A stretch of 64,000 nt of DNA, from positions 1 to 64,000 of the forward strand of contig NZ_RIAV01000005.1 of the NCBI RefSeq assembly GCF_003852715.1, given 5' to 3'. The notes under the pieces are model-generated. The model did not search any database and was not told where the DNA came from. It saw only the letters and a program-made list of their open reading frames with translations. Positions 18,759 through 27,512 of the stretch are shown here, in pieces. A program made the position numbers and the translations under genes. The number at the start of each line of letters is the position of its first letter. Positions within the stretch are counted from its first letter, which is position 1. The DNA is from Ectobacillus antri. GTDB taxonomy: Bacteria; Bacillota; Bacilli; Bacillales; Bacillaceae_G.

Positions 18759-19271
18759 TTAGTTTTCATTGAATAGATCTGCTAGCATTTTCTCTCGATG
18801 TGAGAGAAAGTATTTTGTAATTTGATAGTGCGATGTCATCTCATACTCAATTGGACTCATGCCATTCTCATCAAATTGCAAAATCGTTGCATCAGGGAAG
18901 CCAAGTAAAATAGGTGAATGCGTAGCTATGATAAACTGCACATCCCCATTTTTTGTAAATTCGTGCATAATTCGTAAAAAGGTGAGCTGCCGTGCTGGTG
19001 AAAGCGCGGCCTCAGGCTCGTCGAGTAAGTAGATTGCTTTTTTATTAAATCTATGGAGAAATAGTGATAAAAATGCTTCGCCATGCGATTGGTCGTGCAG
19101 GGATTGTCCACCGTATGCGGCATATTTACCGGGATGCTCCAAATGGTCAAGATGCGTGGCGAAATGATAGAAGGTTTCCGCGCGTGTAAATAATCGTACA
19201 TACATCCGTTCGCTCATTTTCATACCCCATTTTATTCCATTATAAAAGAAAATCATACCGTTTAACATCAA
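18759..19271 (-). pseudogene. AAA/ABC-type ATPase, C-terminal fragment lacking Walker A
   Basis: The reading frame keeps the second half of a small SMC/RecF-like ATPase: YGGQSLHDQSHGEAFLSLF (signature), KAIYLLDEPEAALSPARQ (Walker B and D-loop) and QFIIATHSPILLGFP (switch His), ending FLSHREKMLADLFNEN. Related full proteins are about 240 residues and carry Walker A in the first 50. Here everything before the signature is missing, and upstream sequence soon runs into a tandem repeat array. It cannot bind ATP normally, so I call it a 5'-truncated remnant, although ATG codons with weak ribosome sites remain. Confidence 0.7.
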
Positions 19272-19331
19272 ATTCTGGTATAGATTGGCAGGTTGCCAAC
19301 TAGCTAAGCCTCTGTATCAGCCGGATTCTTA

Positions 19332-19474
19332 GTTCTATCGGCCAAAACTCTCTTCTATCGGCCGAACTTCCTCTTCTATCGGCCAAACTTCCTCTTCTAT
19401 CGGCCGAACCACCTACTCTATCGGCCAAAACTCTCTTCTATCGGCCAAACTTCCTACTCTATCGGCCGAATTTT
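19332..19474 (+). repeat. Tandem repeat array 1, TTCTATCGGCC family, 7 copies
   Basis: Seven copies of a 20-21 bp unit with core YTCTATCGGCC followed by AAA, AAC, GAA or similar. It lies between the ATPase remnant and a small membrane-protein gene. The same unit forms arrays at 26.1-26.5 kb and 63.7-63.9 kb in the same orientation. Confidence 0.9.
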
Positions 19475-19496
19475 AAGCACAGAGAAAAACTGCCGT

Positions 19497-19640
19497 TCAG
19501 TCCGGCAGTTTTTCTTCGTTCTTGTCCGACTCAAAGTTTCGATAAGATGGAGGGCCTTTAGTTCCTGTTATGAGGATAAAAATAGAGAAGATAAAGAATG
19601 TAATAATGAATAAGATGATGAGCGTTACGGCTAATGACAT
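19497..19640 (-). CDS. Small single-pass membrane protein (47 residues)
   Basis: A short frame starts at ATG 19640 after a strong AAGGAGGGG site six bases upstream and ends at 19497. The product begins MSLAVTLIILFIITFFIFSI, one membrane segment of about 24 residues, followed by a polar tail with KGPPSYRN and an acidic end (ESDKNEEKLPD). It lies 54 bases after the spoIIQ terminator on the same strand. I do not recognise the family. The ribosome site and clear topology make it a credible gene; expression timing is unknown. Confidence 0.65.
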   Translation of the reverse strand: MSLAVTLIILFIITFFIFSIFILITGTKGPPSYRNFESDKNEEKLPD

Positions 19641-19693
19641 ATTCGTCCCCTCCTTTTTTTCATACTATATGCGGGGACAAGCAGGTTTACGAC

Positions 19694-19737
19694 AAAAAAA
19701 CAGCCGCCCAAGCGTATTCGCAGTTGGGCGGCTGTTT
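19694..19737 (-). terminator. Rho-independent terminator after spoIIQ
   Basis: Minus-strand AAACAGCCGCCCAA pairs with TTGGGCGGCTGTTT and is followed by seven T. It starts six bases after the spoIIQ stop. Confidence 0.9.
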
Positions 19738-19743
19738 GGCCGC

Positions 19744-20610
19744 TTAGTTATTTTCTTCTTGATTCGGTTTTTCAGTGCCTTCCTTAGCAGGTTCCTTCTC
19801 GGTGTTCTGCTCTTCATCCTTGGCTGGCTCTTTTTCCGTATCTGTATTTTGCTTCTCGTCCTTTGCAGGCTCTTCTTTATCGGCGTTTTGCTTTTCATCC
19901 TTCGCTGGCTCTTTGTCTTCGTTGTTCACCGGTGCTGTTACAGGTGCTGTTTTGATGTCAGCTACCGTTTTATCGAAAAATGTTTGCGGATTAACCGCTA
20001 CACCATCTTTGCGAAGCTCAAAGTGTACATGGTAACCAGCTTCTTTGCCGATTGTGCTAAGGCCTGCTTTACCAACTACATCGCCTTGCGCTACTTTGTC
20101 GCCCACTTTTAATGTTACACCTTCAAGACTTTGGTAAGACGCTGTGATGCCATTGCCACTTTCGACTGTTACAACGTAACCAAGCAGGGAGTCTTTTTCA
20201 GACTTTACAACTGTTCCGCTGATAGCTGCTGTCACGTCAAATGTCTTGCCATCTTTAGATGCAATATCAATACCCGTGTTTGCGGAATACGTGTTGTTAT
20301 AGAATACAAGTGCTGCTTCTTGCTCTTCTGGTGTTGCAGTAGAATCGTAGAATTTCTTCTTTACAACTGCATTTTCTACTTTAGCAACCGGCATTTTCAC
20401 AACTTCTGTTGCTTTCGTTACTGGAACCGCACCTTCGTTGTTTTGGCTATATGGTGCAGTTGGTTTTTTTGTTTCTTTCTTGTCAGCCGATTGGTACCAA
20501 AGCGTCGCTGTTAAGATTACAGCTGCACACGCGATGTACACAGTTGGAAATACCCAACGTTTTTGACCAAACTTCACTACTTTACGAGATTTTTTTTCTC
20601 CATCTCTCAT
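19744..20610 (-). CDS. spoIIQ: Forespore engulfment/channel protein SpoIIQ
   Basis: A 288-residue protein with one membrane segment (about 19-40) and a degenerate LytM/M23 domain in the intermembrane space (about 85-215). The second metal motif survives as HVHFELRKDG, but the first HxxxD-type motif reads NTGIDIA with no histidine, so no peptidase activity is expected, as in B. subtilis SpoIIQ. SpoIIQ binds SpoIIIAH to join forespore and mother cell during engulfment. The last 65 residues are an acidic tail built from imperfect copies of EPAKDEKQNADK, not part of the core domain. Position before spoIIID and mbl matches B. subtilis. Confidence 0.92.
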   Translation of the reverse strand: MRDGEKKSRKVVKFGQKRWVFPTVYIACAAVILTATLWYQSADKKETKKPTAPYSQNNEGAVPVTKATEVVKMPVAKVENAVVKKKFYDSTATPEEQEAALVFYNNTYSANTGIDIASKDGKTFDVTAAISGTVVKSEKDSLLGYVVTVESGNGITASYQSLEGVTLKVGDKVAQGDVVGKAGLSTIGKEAGYHVHFELRKDGVAVNPQTFFDKTVADIKTAPVTAPVNNEDKEPAKDEKQNADKEEPAKDEKQNTDTEKEPAKDEEQNTEKEPAKEGTEKPNQEENN

Positions 20611-20808
20611 TTGATTATCACCTCAGCAATCAGTTTGAACAAGAATTAACCAATCTATACGCTGTATAACTCATTACTTTTCGACAAAGCAAACGTTTTT
20701 ATGCATGTTTTTTTGTAGAAATTCGTCAAATATATAATTTTTGAGCATCATTCATAGAAATTACTCCCTTAACAAATAATGAAATAAATGGGAAAGGAGG
20801 AACAATTG

Positions 20809-22392
20809 ATGGATTGGTTTGACGGTCATGGCGGTTCACGGATACAGCCACCTCCAGAACAACCACAAAAACAAGCATCAAAACAAGAAGAGAACCAGCT
20901 TACTAGTAGCGTACAGGCAAATATAGCTACCATCCATAAAGCCTTCGGAAGCAGCGCCGATGTAGTCACACGGCAAATGAACGTTGGTGTTCCCATTGGA
21001 TTAGTTTATATAGAAGGTTTGATCGACCAAACCGCAATCAGTGAATTTATTATTCAATCTATGCAAATAGCTGAAAAACATATAAAGCGATACGGTACGC
21101 AAGAGCCTGATAAGCTTCTTCACTATATTACAACTTCTGTAATTGCTACTGGAGAAATTCACAATTTACAAACCATGATGGATGTAAAGATGGCAATGCT
21201 AGATGCACATACCGTTCTATTCATTGAAGGCTGTGAGCAAGGTTTAGCGGTGCCAACATGCGGATGGAGGGACCGCGGTGTAAATGAACCTTCTTCCGAA
21301 ACTGTCATTCGAGGGCCGCGCGAAGCGTTTTCAGAGTCATTACGTACAAACACTACGTTGGTACGTCGGAAAATTCATGATGAAAACCTATACTGTGAAC
21401 AAAGGCACATTGGCAAGGTGACCAGAACTAACATTGCGGTGATGTATATTAATGGCATTGCGGATGAAAACATTGTAAAGGAATTGTACGAGCGCTTGAA
21501 TCGTATTGACACGGATGCTATTTTAGAGAGCGGTTATATTGAAGATTACATACAGGACAGCTTCTTGTCTCCATTTCCAACCGTATTTAACACCGAACGA
21601 CCAGACGTAGTGGCTGCGGGACTGTTAGAGGGACGAATCGCCATCTTTGTGGACGGAACGCCGTTTGTGTTACTCGTTCCTGTTTTGTTCGTACAATTTT
21701 TTCAAACACCGGAGGACTATTACGAACGCTCTCTTGTTTCCTCCTTATTACGTTTACTTCGTTATGCTAGCTTTTTTATCGCACTATTGGCACCGTCCAC
21801 TTATATTGCGATTACGACCTTTCATCAGGAAATGCTACCAACTCCTTTACTCATCAGTCTGGCTGCTCAGCGCGAGGGCATTCCGTTTCCAGCATTTGTG
21901 GAAGCCGTCATTATGGAGATTACCTTTGAAGTATTACGTGAAGCTGGATTGCGCACACCACGTCCGCTCGGACAAACCATCTCGATTGTTGGTGCCCTTG
22001 TTATTGGACAATCGGCAGTAGAAGCTGGATTTGTATCTGCTGCGATTGTAATTGTCGTTTCCATTACGGCTATCTCATCTTTTGCACTGCCGGCTTATAA
22101 CGTATCCATTGCAATTCGGATTTTACGCTTTTTGCTCATGATGCTAGCCGCTTCCTTTGGATTGTTTGGTATTACCATGGGACTCATTTTAATGGTTGTG
22201 CACCTATGCTCGTTACGTTCTTTCAGTGTGCCATATTTGGCCCCGATTACACCTACCCATAATACGTCACCACAAGATACGTTAATTCGATTGCCGCATT
22301 GGTTACTTCGAAAGCGGCCAGCTGAGTTTGCGAAGCAAAATAACATACGTAATAAAACGCCGATACCTCGGTCAAAGAAGGGAACAACATGA
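20809..22392 (+). CDS. Spore germinant receptor A subunit (GerA/GerKA family)
   Basis: A 527-residue protein. The hydrophilic N-terminal half (residues 1-270, with SSADVVTRQMNVGVPIGLVY and VIRGPREAFSESLRTNTTL) is followed by about five membrane segments, with the conserved LLAPSTYIAITTFHQEMLPT and PLGQTISIVGALVIGQSAVE. It forms the inner-membrane germinant receptor with the B and C subunits. ATG at 20809 has AGGAGG eight bases before it; the ATG at 20788 would put that site inside the gene. The A-C-B order resembles the gerK operon, but germinant specificity cannot be read from sequence. Confidence 0.92.
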   Translation: MDWFDGHGGSRIQPPPEQPQKQASKQEENQLTSSVQANIATIHKAFGSSADVVTRQMNVGVPIGLVYIEGLIDQTAISEFIIQSMQIAEKHIKRYGTQEPDKLLHYITTSVIATGEIHNLQTMMDVKMAMLDAHTVLFIEGCEQGLAVPTCGWRDRGVNEPSSETVIRGPREAFSESLRTNTTLVRRKIHDENLYCEQRHIGKVTRTNIAVMYINGIADENIVKELYERLNRIDTDAILESGYIEDYIQDSFLSPFPTVFNTERPDVVAAGLLEGRIAIFVDGTPFVLLVPVLFVQFFQTPEDYYERSLVSSLLRLLRYASFFIALLAPSTYIAITTFHQEMLPTPLLISLAAQREGIPFPAFVEAVIMEITFEVLREAGLRTPRPLGQTISIVGALVIGQSAVEAGFVSAAIVIVVSITAISSFALPAYNVSIAIRILRFLLMMLAASFGLFGITMGLILMVVHLCSLRSFSVPYLAPITPTHNTSPQDTLIRLPHWLLRKRPAEFAKQNNIRNKTPIPRSKKGTT

Positions 22393-23585
22393 AGCGATCT
22401 GTCTTTATTTTTTCTGTGATGCTTCTCGTGTTAACGGGGTGCTGGAATAGACGTGAACTGAATGAACTGGCAATCGCTGTCGGAATGGCGATTGATAAGA
22501 GCTCGGATGGGCAATATGTGATCAGTGTGCAAGTTGTAGATCCGAACGAAGTAACACCGCGCCTCGGCACGGGCGGACGAGCACCTGTTACCATATATAA
22601 ACAAAAATCAAAAACACTGCATGAAGCTTTACGCCTTATGACAACTGTATCACCACGTAAAATTTATTTGGGGCATTTGCGCATTTTAGTATTAGGTGAA
22701 GCATTGGCTGAGGATGGAGTTGCTAAGATTTTAGAGCTATTGCATCGGGATCAAGAATTGCGTTCGGACTTTTATATTATTTTAGCACGTGATACAACAG
22801 GATTTGCTGTGTTAGAAAATGTAAGTCCTATTGAAAAAATCCCAGCACAAAAACTCTACAAATCCTTAGAAGTTTCTCAGCGAGTATGGGCGCCTACATA
22901 TGCGACGCAATTAGACGAGCTTGTATCACAAATGACGTCATCAGGGAAATCTCCGGTTCTTACAGGCATTCATTTTATAGGAAGTGAAGAAAAAGGGGGA
23001 ACGAAGCAAAACTTAGACAAAGTGTATCCGGAAAGTACGCTACAATATCATGATTTGGGTGTGTTTCGCGGTGATCAGCTTGTTGGTTGGCTGAATAAGC
23101 GAGAAAGTAAGGGGCTCAACTATATTGTTGGAAAGGTGAGTACAACTGTAGGAGAAGTGTACTGGCCTGAAGGCGGACTATTTGTCGTGGAAGTTATTCG
23201 CGCCTCTTCTAAAATAAAAGCGCGCGTAGTGAACGGCAAGGCCTACATTGATGTTTATGTAAAAGCGCATGGAAACATTAGTGAAGTGCAGTGCAATATG
23301 GATTTAACAGATCCGAAAGTAATTAAGAAAGCAGAAAAATTAGTTGAAAAAGTAAATCGACAATTAACTATGGAATCTGTGAAGCGCGCTCGTGAACTTC
23401 ATAGTGATATTTTTGGTTTTGGAGAAGCGGTGCACCGGGCTGATCCACAAGCATGGAAAAAAATGAAAGATACCTGGCATGATAAAGGGTTCTTAAAAGC
23501 ATCCATCCGCTTTCATCCGGATATCAAAATTTGGAGAACGGGTAATACAGGGAAATCTTATCTAAAAGAAATCAAGAGGGATTAA
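22389..23585 (+). CDS. Spore germinant receptor C subunit (GerC lipoprotein)
   Basis: A 398-residue lipoprotein with a signal peptide and lipobox VLTGC (Cys18), followed by WNRRELNELAIAVGMAIDK, the common start of GerAC-type proteins. Later motifs include LGHLRILVLGEALAEDGV and LHRDQELRSDFYI. It is anchored on the outer face of the spore inner membrane as part of the receptor. The ATG overlaps the A-subunit stop by four bases, so the two are translationally coupled. Confidence 0.93.
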   Translation: MKRSVFIFSVMLLVLTGCWNRRELNELAIAVGMAIDKSSDGQYVISVQVVDPNEVTPRLGTGGRAPVTIYKQKSKTLHEALRLMTTVSPRKIYLGHLRILVLGEALAEDGVAKILELLHRDQELRSDFYIILARDTTGFAVLENVSPIEKIPAQKLYKSLEVSQRVWAPTYATQLDELVSQMTSSGKSPVLTGIHFIGSEEKGGTKQNLDKVYPESTLQYHDLGVFRGDQLVGWLNKRESKGLNYIVGKVSTTVGEVYWPEGGLFVVEVIRASSKIKARVVNGKAYIDVYVKAHGNISEVQCNMDLTDPKVIKKAEKLVEKVNRQLTMESVKRARELHSDIFGFGEAVHRADPQAWKKMKDTWHDKGFLKASIRFHPDIKIWRTGNTGKSYLKEIKRD

Positions 23586-23586
23586 T

Positions 23587-23835
23587 ATGTTACTTGGCTG
23601 TGTCATGTTAGTATTATTTGCAATTGGAATGAGTGCATTTGAGATTCCCCCTCTTTGGAAGCAAAAGCAAAAACGTGAACTCGTCGTTTATGGCACCTTA
23701 CTTCTAAGTGGAACCTTTTTTTCGTTAGCAATGATTCTTCATTTGCCGGTTCCCAATCCACTTGATTGGTTTGCCATACTTATAAAACCATTCAGCACAT
23801 GGCTGAATGATATTTTAGGTGTAAGGAGGGCGTAA
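23587..23835 (+). CDS. Small two-pass D-type subunit of the germinant receptor operon
   Basis: An 82-residue protein with two membrane segments (LLGCVMLVLFAIGMSAFEI and LVVYGTLLLSGTFFSLAMIL) and a short amphipathic end. It begins one base after the C-subunit stop and ends one base before the next gene. Small two-pass 'D' proteins encoded with gerA-type operons modulate germination in several Bacillus species; size, topology and position fit that class. Sequence identity to a named D protein was not established. Confidence 0.75.
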   Translation: MLLGCVMLVLFAIGMSAFEIPPLWKQKQKRELVVYGTLLLSGTFFSLAMILHLPVPNPLDWFAILIKPFSTWLNDILGVRRA

Positions 23836-23836
23836 C

Positions 23837-24952
23837 GTGCGTAAAGAGCACATATCAGGGGCGCAGTTTTTTATATTAATCTTTATGTTCATTGTCAGCA
23901 GCTCAACGTTAAACGTCCCTAATCTCATTGCGCCCTATGCAAAGCAGGATAGTTGGGTTGCAGCTATCCTCGCCATTCCCATTGCTTTGCTTCTTGTACC
24001 TTTATATACCGAAATTCATAAACGATATCCGCGCCATTCTTTTATACAATGTTTACAAATTGTATTTGGCAAATGGATTGGCGGTAGTATTGCCCTGATG
24101 TTTACGTTTTACTTCCTAACCTTAGCGGCCGGATTGTCTCGTCAAGTGTCTGATTTAATCGCCACTCTTTTGTTACCGGACACGCCGCTAGTCGCAATTA
24201 TCATTGTTTTTTCCACAGTTGTCACTATTGCCGTTCGAAGCGGAATTGAAAATCTTGCACGCACAGCTCGTGTATTCGTCCCCTGGATTATGTGCTTTTT
24301 TGTCTTGCTTGTATTGATGCTCGTACCACTTATCGATTGGCACAATATTATGCCCGTATGGGAAAATGGATTTGCACCAATCGCTCGTGGCACTTTTACC
24401 GTTCTTGGCGTTCCCTATGCCGATTTAATTATTTTTTTAATGATTACACCTCACGTCCATGCTGTCAAAGAGGTTCGCAAGTTTTATTTTATTGGTATTT
24501 TGATAGGTGGTTTTGTCATTGTTTTAATTGTATTGCTTTCTTTATTAATTTTAGGGGTAGGCTTAACTGCAAACTCTATTTATCCTGTATATACACTCGC
24601 ACAAAAAGTGAACATCGGTAATTTTATTCAGCGCCTAGAGGTTATTATTGGTGTTATTTGGTTAATTACTTTTTTCGTAAAATCTTCTATTTGTTTGTAC
24701 AGCTGTGTAACAAGCATTGCCCACACCTTTGCAGTACGTGATCCCAAGATTTTACTGGGACCACTCATGCTGATTTTTGTACCTTATGGTATTTTAATGA
24801 TTCCAAACGCTCCTTACTTTTTTAATTACATCTCCGAATACTGGACCCCACTTGTCCTTATATACGGTGTTTTGATTCCTGTGATGCTGTTGATTACAGA
24901 TAGTATCAAGAAGCGTAGAAAGGAGCGACACCATGCAAAGAATGAACATTAG
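23837..24952 (+). CDS. Spore germinant receptor B subunit 1 (GerB permease)
   Basis: A 371-residue integral membrane protein with about ten segments, of the GerAB branch of the APC superfamily. It begins with KEHISGAQFFILIFMFIVSS and has the conserved LIAPYAKQDSWVAAILA region. GerAB-type subunits bind germinant or form the transport path. GTG at 23837 is used because AAGGAGGG lies just upstream and no other start fits. Its end overlaps the second B gene by 20 bases. Confidence 0.92.
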   Translation: MRKEHISGAQFFILIFMFIVSSSTLNVPNLIAPYAKQDSWVAAILAIPIALLLVPLYTEIHKRYPRHSFIQCLQIVFGKWIGGSIALMFTFYFLTLAAGLSRQVSDLIATLLLPDTPLVAIIIVFSTVVTIAVRSGIENLARTARVFVPWIMCFFVLLVLMLVPLIDWHNIMPVWENGFAPIARGTFTVLGVPYADLIIFLMITPHVHAVKEVRKFYFIGILIGGFVIVLIVLLSLLILGVGLTANSIYPVYTLAQKVNIGNFIQRLEVIIGVIWLITFFVKSSICLYSCVTSIAHTFAVRDPKILLGPLMLIFVPYGILMIPNAPYFFNYISEYWTPLVLIYGVLIPVMLLITDSIKKRRKERHHAKNEH

Positions 24953-26024
24953 CGGTAAACAGCTGTTTGCCCTCATGTTTTTATTTGAAATTGGTAGTTC
25001 CATCGTTGTCAGCTTAGGTACAGAGGCGAAGCAGGATGCGTGGCTTGCTGTATTACTTGGAATGCTTGGGGGCCTTCCTTTATTTGCCGTGTATGCGTAT
25101 TTATATTACGTGCATAACATGGCGCTCACTAGTTATTTGCGAAAGCTACTTGGCACCTGGCTAGGCGGCACTATCTCCGTTATATATATTCTGTACTTTT
25201 TTTATATCTCAGCTCGTGTATTGCGAGATTTTGGTGAACTTCTCACCACGTCTTCTTTAAACAATACACCACTCATTGTCGTAATGGTTGTTATGATGGT
25301 TACAGTCCTTTTTTCTGTATGCAATGGATTTGAAGTGTTTGCAAGAGCAGGTAGCCTACTGTTCATTGCCTCGCTATTGATAGGTGGGATGACGTTAGTA
25401 GCGATGCTTCTTTCTGGTATCATTCATGTTGAACGATTGCTCCCTATGCTTGAAAATGGAATTACACCTGTCATTAAGGCCGCTTTCCCCTTAATCTATA
25501 CGTTTCCGTTCGGCGAAATGATTGTGTTTACCATGCTGATGCAGCATACTAACAACCGTAAAAGCGCCATCCGCGCAGGGTTTGTAGCCATTATTGTCAG
25601 CGGCATTGTACTTAGTGTAACGATTATTCTCAACATCTGTATCCTTGGTGTTACCTATACTGAAATCGTTCAATTTCCGCTCCTTCTCAGCGTAAGTCGC
25701 GTCCGGATTGGCGAAATCATTCAACGTTTGGACGCCGTAGCTCTATCTGCCCTTATTGTCGGCGGCTTCGTGAAGATCAGTATCTTCTTTTATGCGGGCG
25801 CACTCGGTATAAAAGATGTATTCAAATTAAAAACCAAATATTGTCACATCATCACTATCATCATAGCCGCCATACTCATCATCTACGCACCTCGTATGGC
25901 TAGCAACTTTAGCGAACACATCCTAGTTGGATTAGAAGTGGTTCCCTATTATCTCCACCTTCCCCTACAAACAGGCGTGCCACTACTTTTATTACTGATT
26001 ACACTCATCAAACGGCGCCGCTAG
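24933..26024 (+). CDS. Spore germinant receptor B subunit 2 (GerB permease paralogue)
   Basis: A 363-residue paralogue of the preceding protein, with the same MNISGKQLFALMFLFEIGSS start and GTEAKQDAWLAVLLG region and about ten membrane segments. AAAGGAG stands before the ATG at 24933. Two B subunits with one A and one C mean the cell may assemble two receptor versions from this operon. The stop codon lies inside the terminator stem. Confidence 0.92.
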   Translation: MQRMNISGKQLFALMFLFEIGSSIVVSLGTEAKQDAWLAVLLGMLGGLPLFAVYAYLYYVHNMALTSYLRKLLGTWLGGTISVIYILYFFYISARVLRDFGELLTTSSLNNTPLIVVMVVMMVTVLFSVCNGFEVFARAGSLLFIASLLIGGMTLVAMLLSGIIHVERLLPMLENGITPVIKAAFPLIYTFPFGEMIVFTMLMQHTNNRKSAIRAGFVAIIVSGIVLSVTIILNICILGVTYTEIVQFPLLLSVSRVRIGEIIQRLDAVALSALIVGGFVKISIFFYAGALGIKDVFKLKTKYCHIITIIIAAILIIYAPRMASNFSEHILVGLEVVPYYLHLPLQTGVPLLLLLITLIKRRR

Positions 26025-26035
26025 CGCCGTTTTTA
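26011..26035 (+). terminator. Rho-independent terminator of the germination operon
   Basis: AACGGCG pairs with CGCCGTT and runs into TTTTT. The stem includes the stop codon of the second B-subunit gene. Confidence 0.85.
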
Positions 26036-26053
26036 ACTTGGTTTCACGCATCA

Positions 26054-26495
26054 TTAGCCGAATTTTCTCTTCTATCGGCCAAACTTCTCTTCTATCGGCC
26101 GAATTTTCTCTTCTATCGGCCAAACTTCTCTTCTATCGGCCGAATTTTCTCTTCTATCGGCCGAATTTTCTCTTCTATCGGCCGAATTTTCTCTTCTATC
26201 GGCCAAACTTCTCTTCTATCGGCCAAACTTCTCTTCTATCGGCCAAACTTCTCTTCTATCGGCCGAATTTTCTCTTCTATCGGCCGAACTTCTCTTCTAT
26301 CGGCCGATTTCCAGCTTCTATCGGCCAAACTTTCTCTTCTATCGGCCGATTTCCAGCTTCTATCGGCCGAACTTCTCTTCTATCGGCCGAACTTCTCTTC
26401 TATCGGCCGATTTCCAGCTTCTATCGGCCAAACTTTCTCTTCTATCGGCCGATTTCCAGCTTCTATCGGCCGAACTTCTCTTCTATCGGCCGAAT
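26054..26495 (+). repeat. Tandem repeat array 2, TTCTATCGGCC family, 21 copies
   Basis: Twenty-one intact copies of the 20-21 bp unit (core TTCTATCGGCC) plus one degenerate leading copy. After the core, three variants occur: AAACTT, GAATTTT or GAACTT, and GATTTCCAG; the last is followed by the unit spacing CTTCTATC. Variants form local blocks, as expected from repeated duplication. The array fills the gap between the converging germination operon and the NERD gene and extends into the end of the NERD coding region. Confidence 0.95.
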
Positions 26496-27477
26496 GCTTG
26501 TGCCCTTCGTTTGCAGCTGGGTACAGCCACTCTGTTAGAGGTAGTTTGTATACTCTGTGTCTGCGTTCCCCTCTACTTTCTAGCTTCATCTGCCGCAACA
26601 TTTTTGTGGCCACTGATTCTGATTCAATCTGCAAAAAGTGTCGCAGCTCTCGGTTTGTAATCTCCGAACCCAGCAGCAACGCGTAGTCACATAGAGACAA
26701 TCGATGTGCGTCCTTAGATGGCGTACCGCACTTCAAACAAGTCCACTTGCCCCGTTCCCGTTTCATACCGAGTGCAAAGCAAGATGGACAGTACACACCA
26801 CCTTTTACTTCGTCGCGCCCAATTTTTAAATGAGCCAGCACATCCGGATTGTACGGTGTATGTTGCTTTATTAGTAGGCGACAGAGCTTACGAAGATTTT
26901 TTGGCTCCAGGCATGTTTGTTTATACATCCGTTCGCATCCCTCCACCTCTCCAGGAAGTGCTGCTGCGTGAACGACATTACGCAAACGTCCATCCGTTTT
27001 GATAAGCGTAGCTGGATTACTAATGACAACGCGATAACAGACGGGAACAAGCGGAAATCCGTGGCGAACTAACCAGTCTTGCAAATGCAATTGCTGACGC
27101 GTCGCCTGCAGCAACGGGTCGGGAAACGCCTCTTCCTTATCACGATATGTACGAATTAACTGTCGTTGCGCTTGGTCAAAAAACAATGTACCGGCAATAT
27201 TTTTTATTTCTACAATCATAAGAAAGGTTTCAGAAACCAATAACGTATCAATTTGGAAATAGCCCTGCGAAGCAGGTAAGCGCAGGTCATGAAGGATATG
27301 ATAATGAGGTAAAAAGGAAAGATGATAATTGAGAGATTGTTCACCTTGAAAGCCTGTTAAACCCTTAGACAACTCTGTTTCGACTTTGCTCCGTTCCGGG
27401 TGATTGCTCGGCAACCTCCGCAGCAACGCCTCTAGCTTTTTAATCTTCAATGGTATACGCCGCTCTTTCTGAATCAT
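26380..27477 (-). CDS. NERD (nuclease-related) domain protein with repeat-derived C-terminal tail
   Basis: A 365-residue protein. Residues about 40-160 form a NERD domain (GFQGEQSLNYHL, YFQIDTLLVSETFLMIVEIKN, with the D and ExK residues of the restriction-nuclease fold). A four-cysteine zinc motif CPSC/CLKC follows near 255-280, then a helical region. The last 38 residues (ADRREVRPIEAGNRPIEEK and onward) are translated from five copies of the tandem array and are not part of the family. ATG at 27477 has AAGGAGTG before it. The NERD domain's substrate is unknown. Confidence 0.8.
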   Translation of the reverse strand: MIQKERRIPLKIKKLEALLRRLPSNHPERSKVETELSKGLTGFQGEQSLNYHLSFLPHYHILHDLRLPASQGYFQIDTLLVSETFLMIVEIKNIAGTLFFDQAQRQLIRTYRDKEEAFPDPLLQATRQQLHLQDWLVRHGFPLVPVCYRVVISNPATLIKTDGRLRNVVHAAALPGEVEGCERMYKQTCLEPKNLRKLCRLLIKQHTPYNPDVLAHLKIGRDEVKGGVYCPSCFALGMKRERGKWTCLKCGTPSKDAHRLSLCDYALLLGSEITNRELRHFLQIESESVATKMLRQMKLESRGERRHRVYKLPLTEWLYPAANEGHKHSADRREVRPIEAGNRPIEEKVWPIEAGNRPIEEKFGR

Positions 27478-27512
27478 ACGCTCACTCCTTTTTATAAAAG
27501 AGAGCTGTCTCA

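Noticed and set aside
19570-20112. Plus-strand frame of 180 codons rich in Leu, Phe and Arg
   Set aside because: It is antisense to the spoIIQ tail and its terminator.
26054-26495. CRISPR array
   Set aside because: The whole unit is repeated; there are no unique spacers of 30 bp or more and no cas genes nearby.
26038-26538. Plus-strand open frame of 166 codons across repeat array 2
   Set aside because: It is only the repeat unit read in a stop-free frame (LFYRPNF repeats). It has no ribosome site and opposes the NERD gene.
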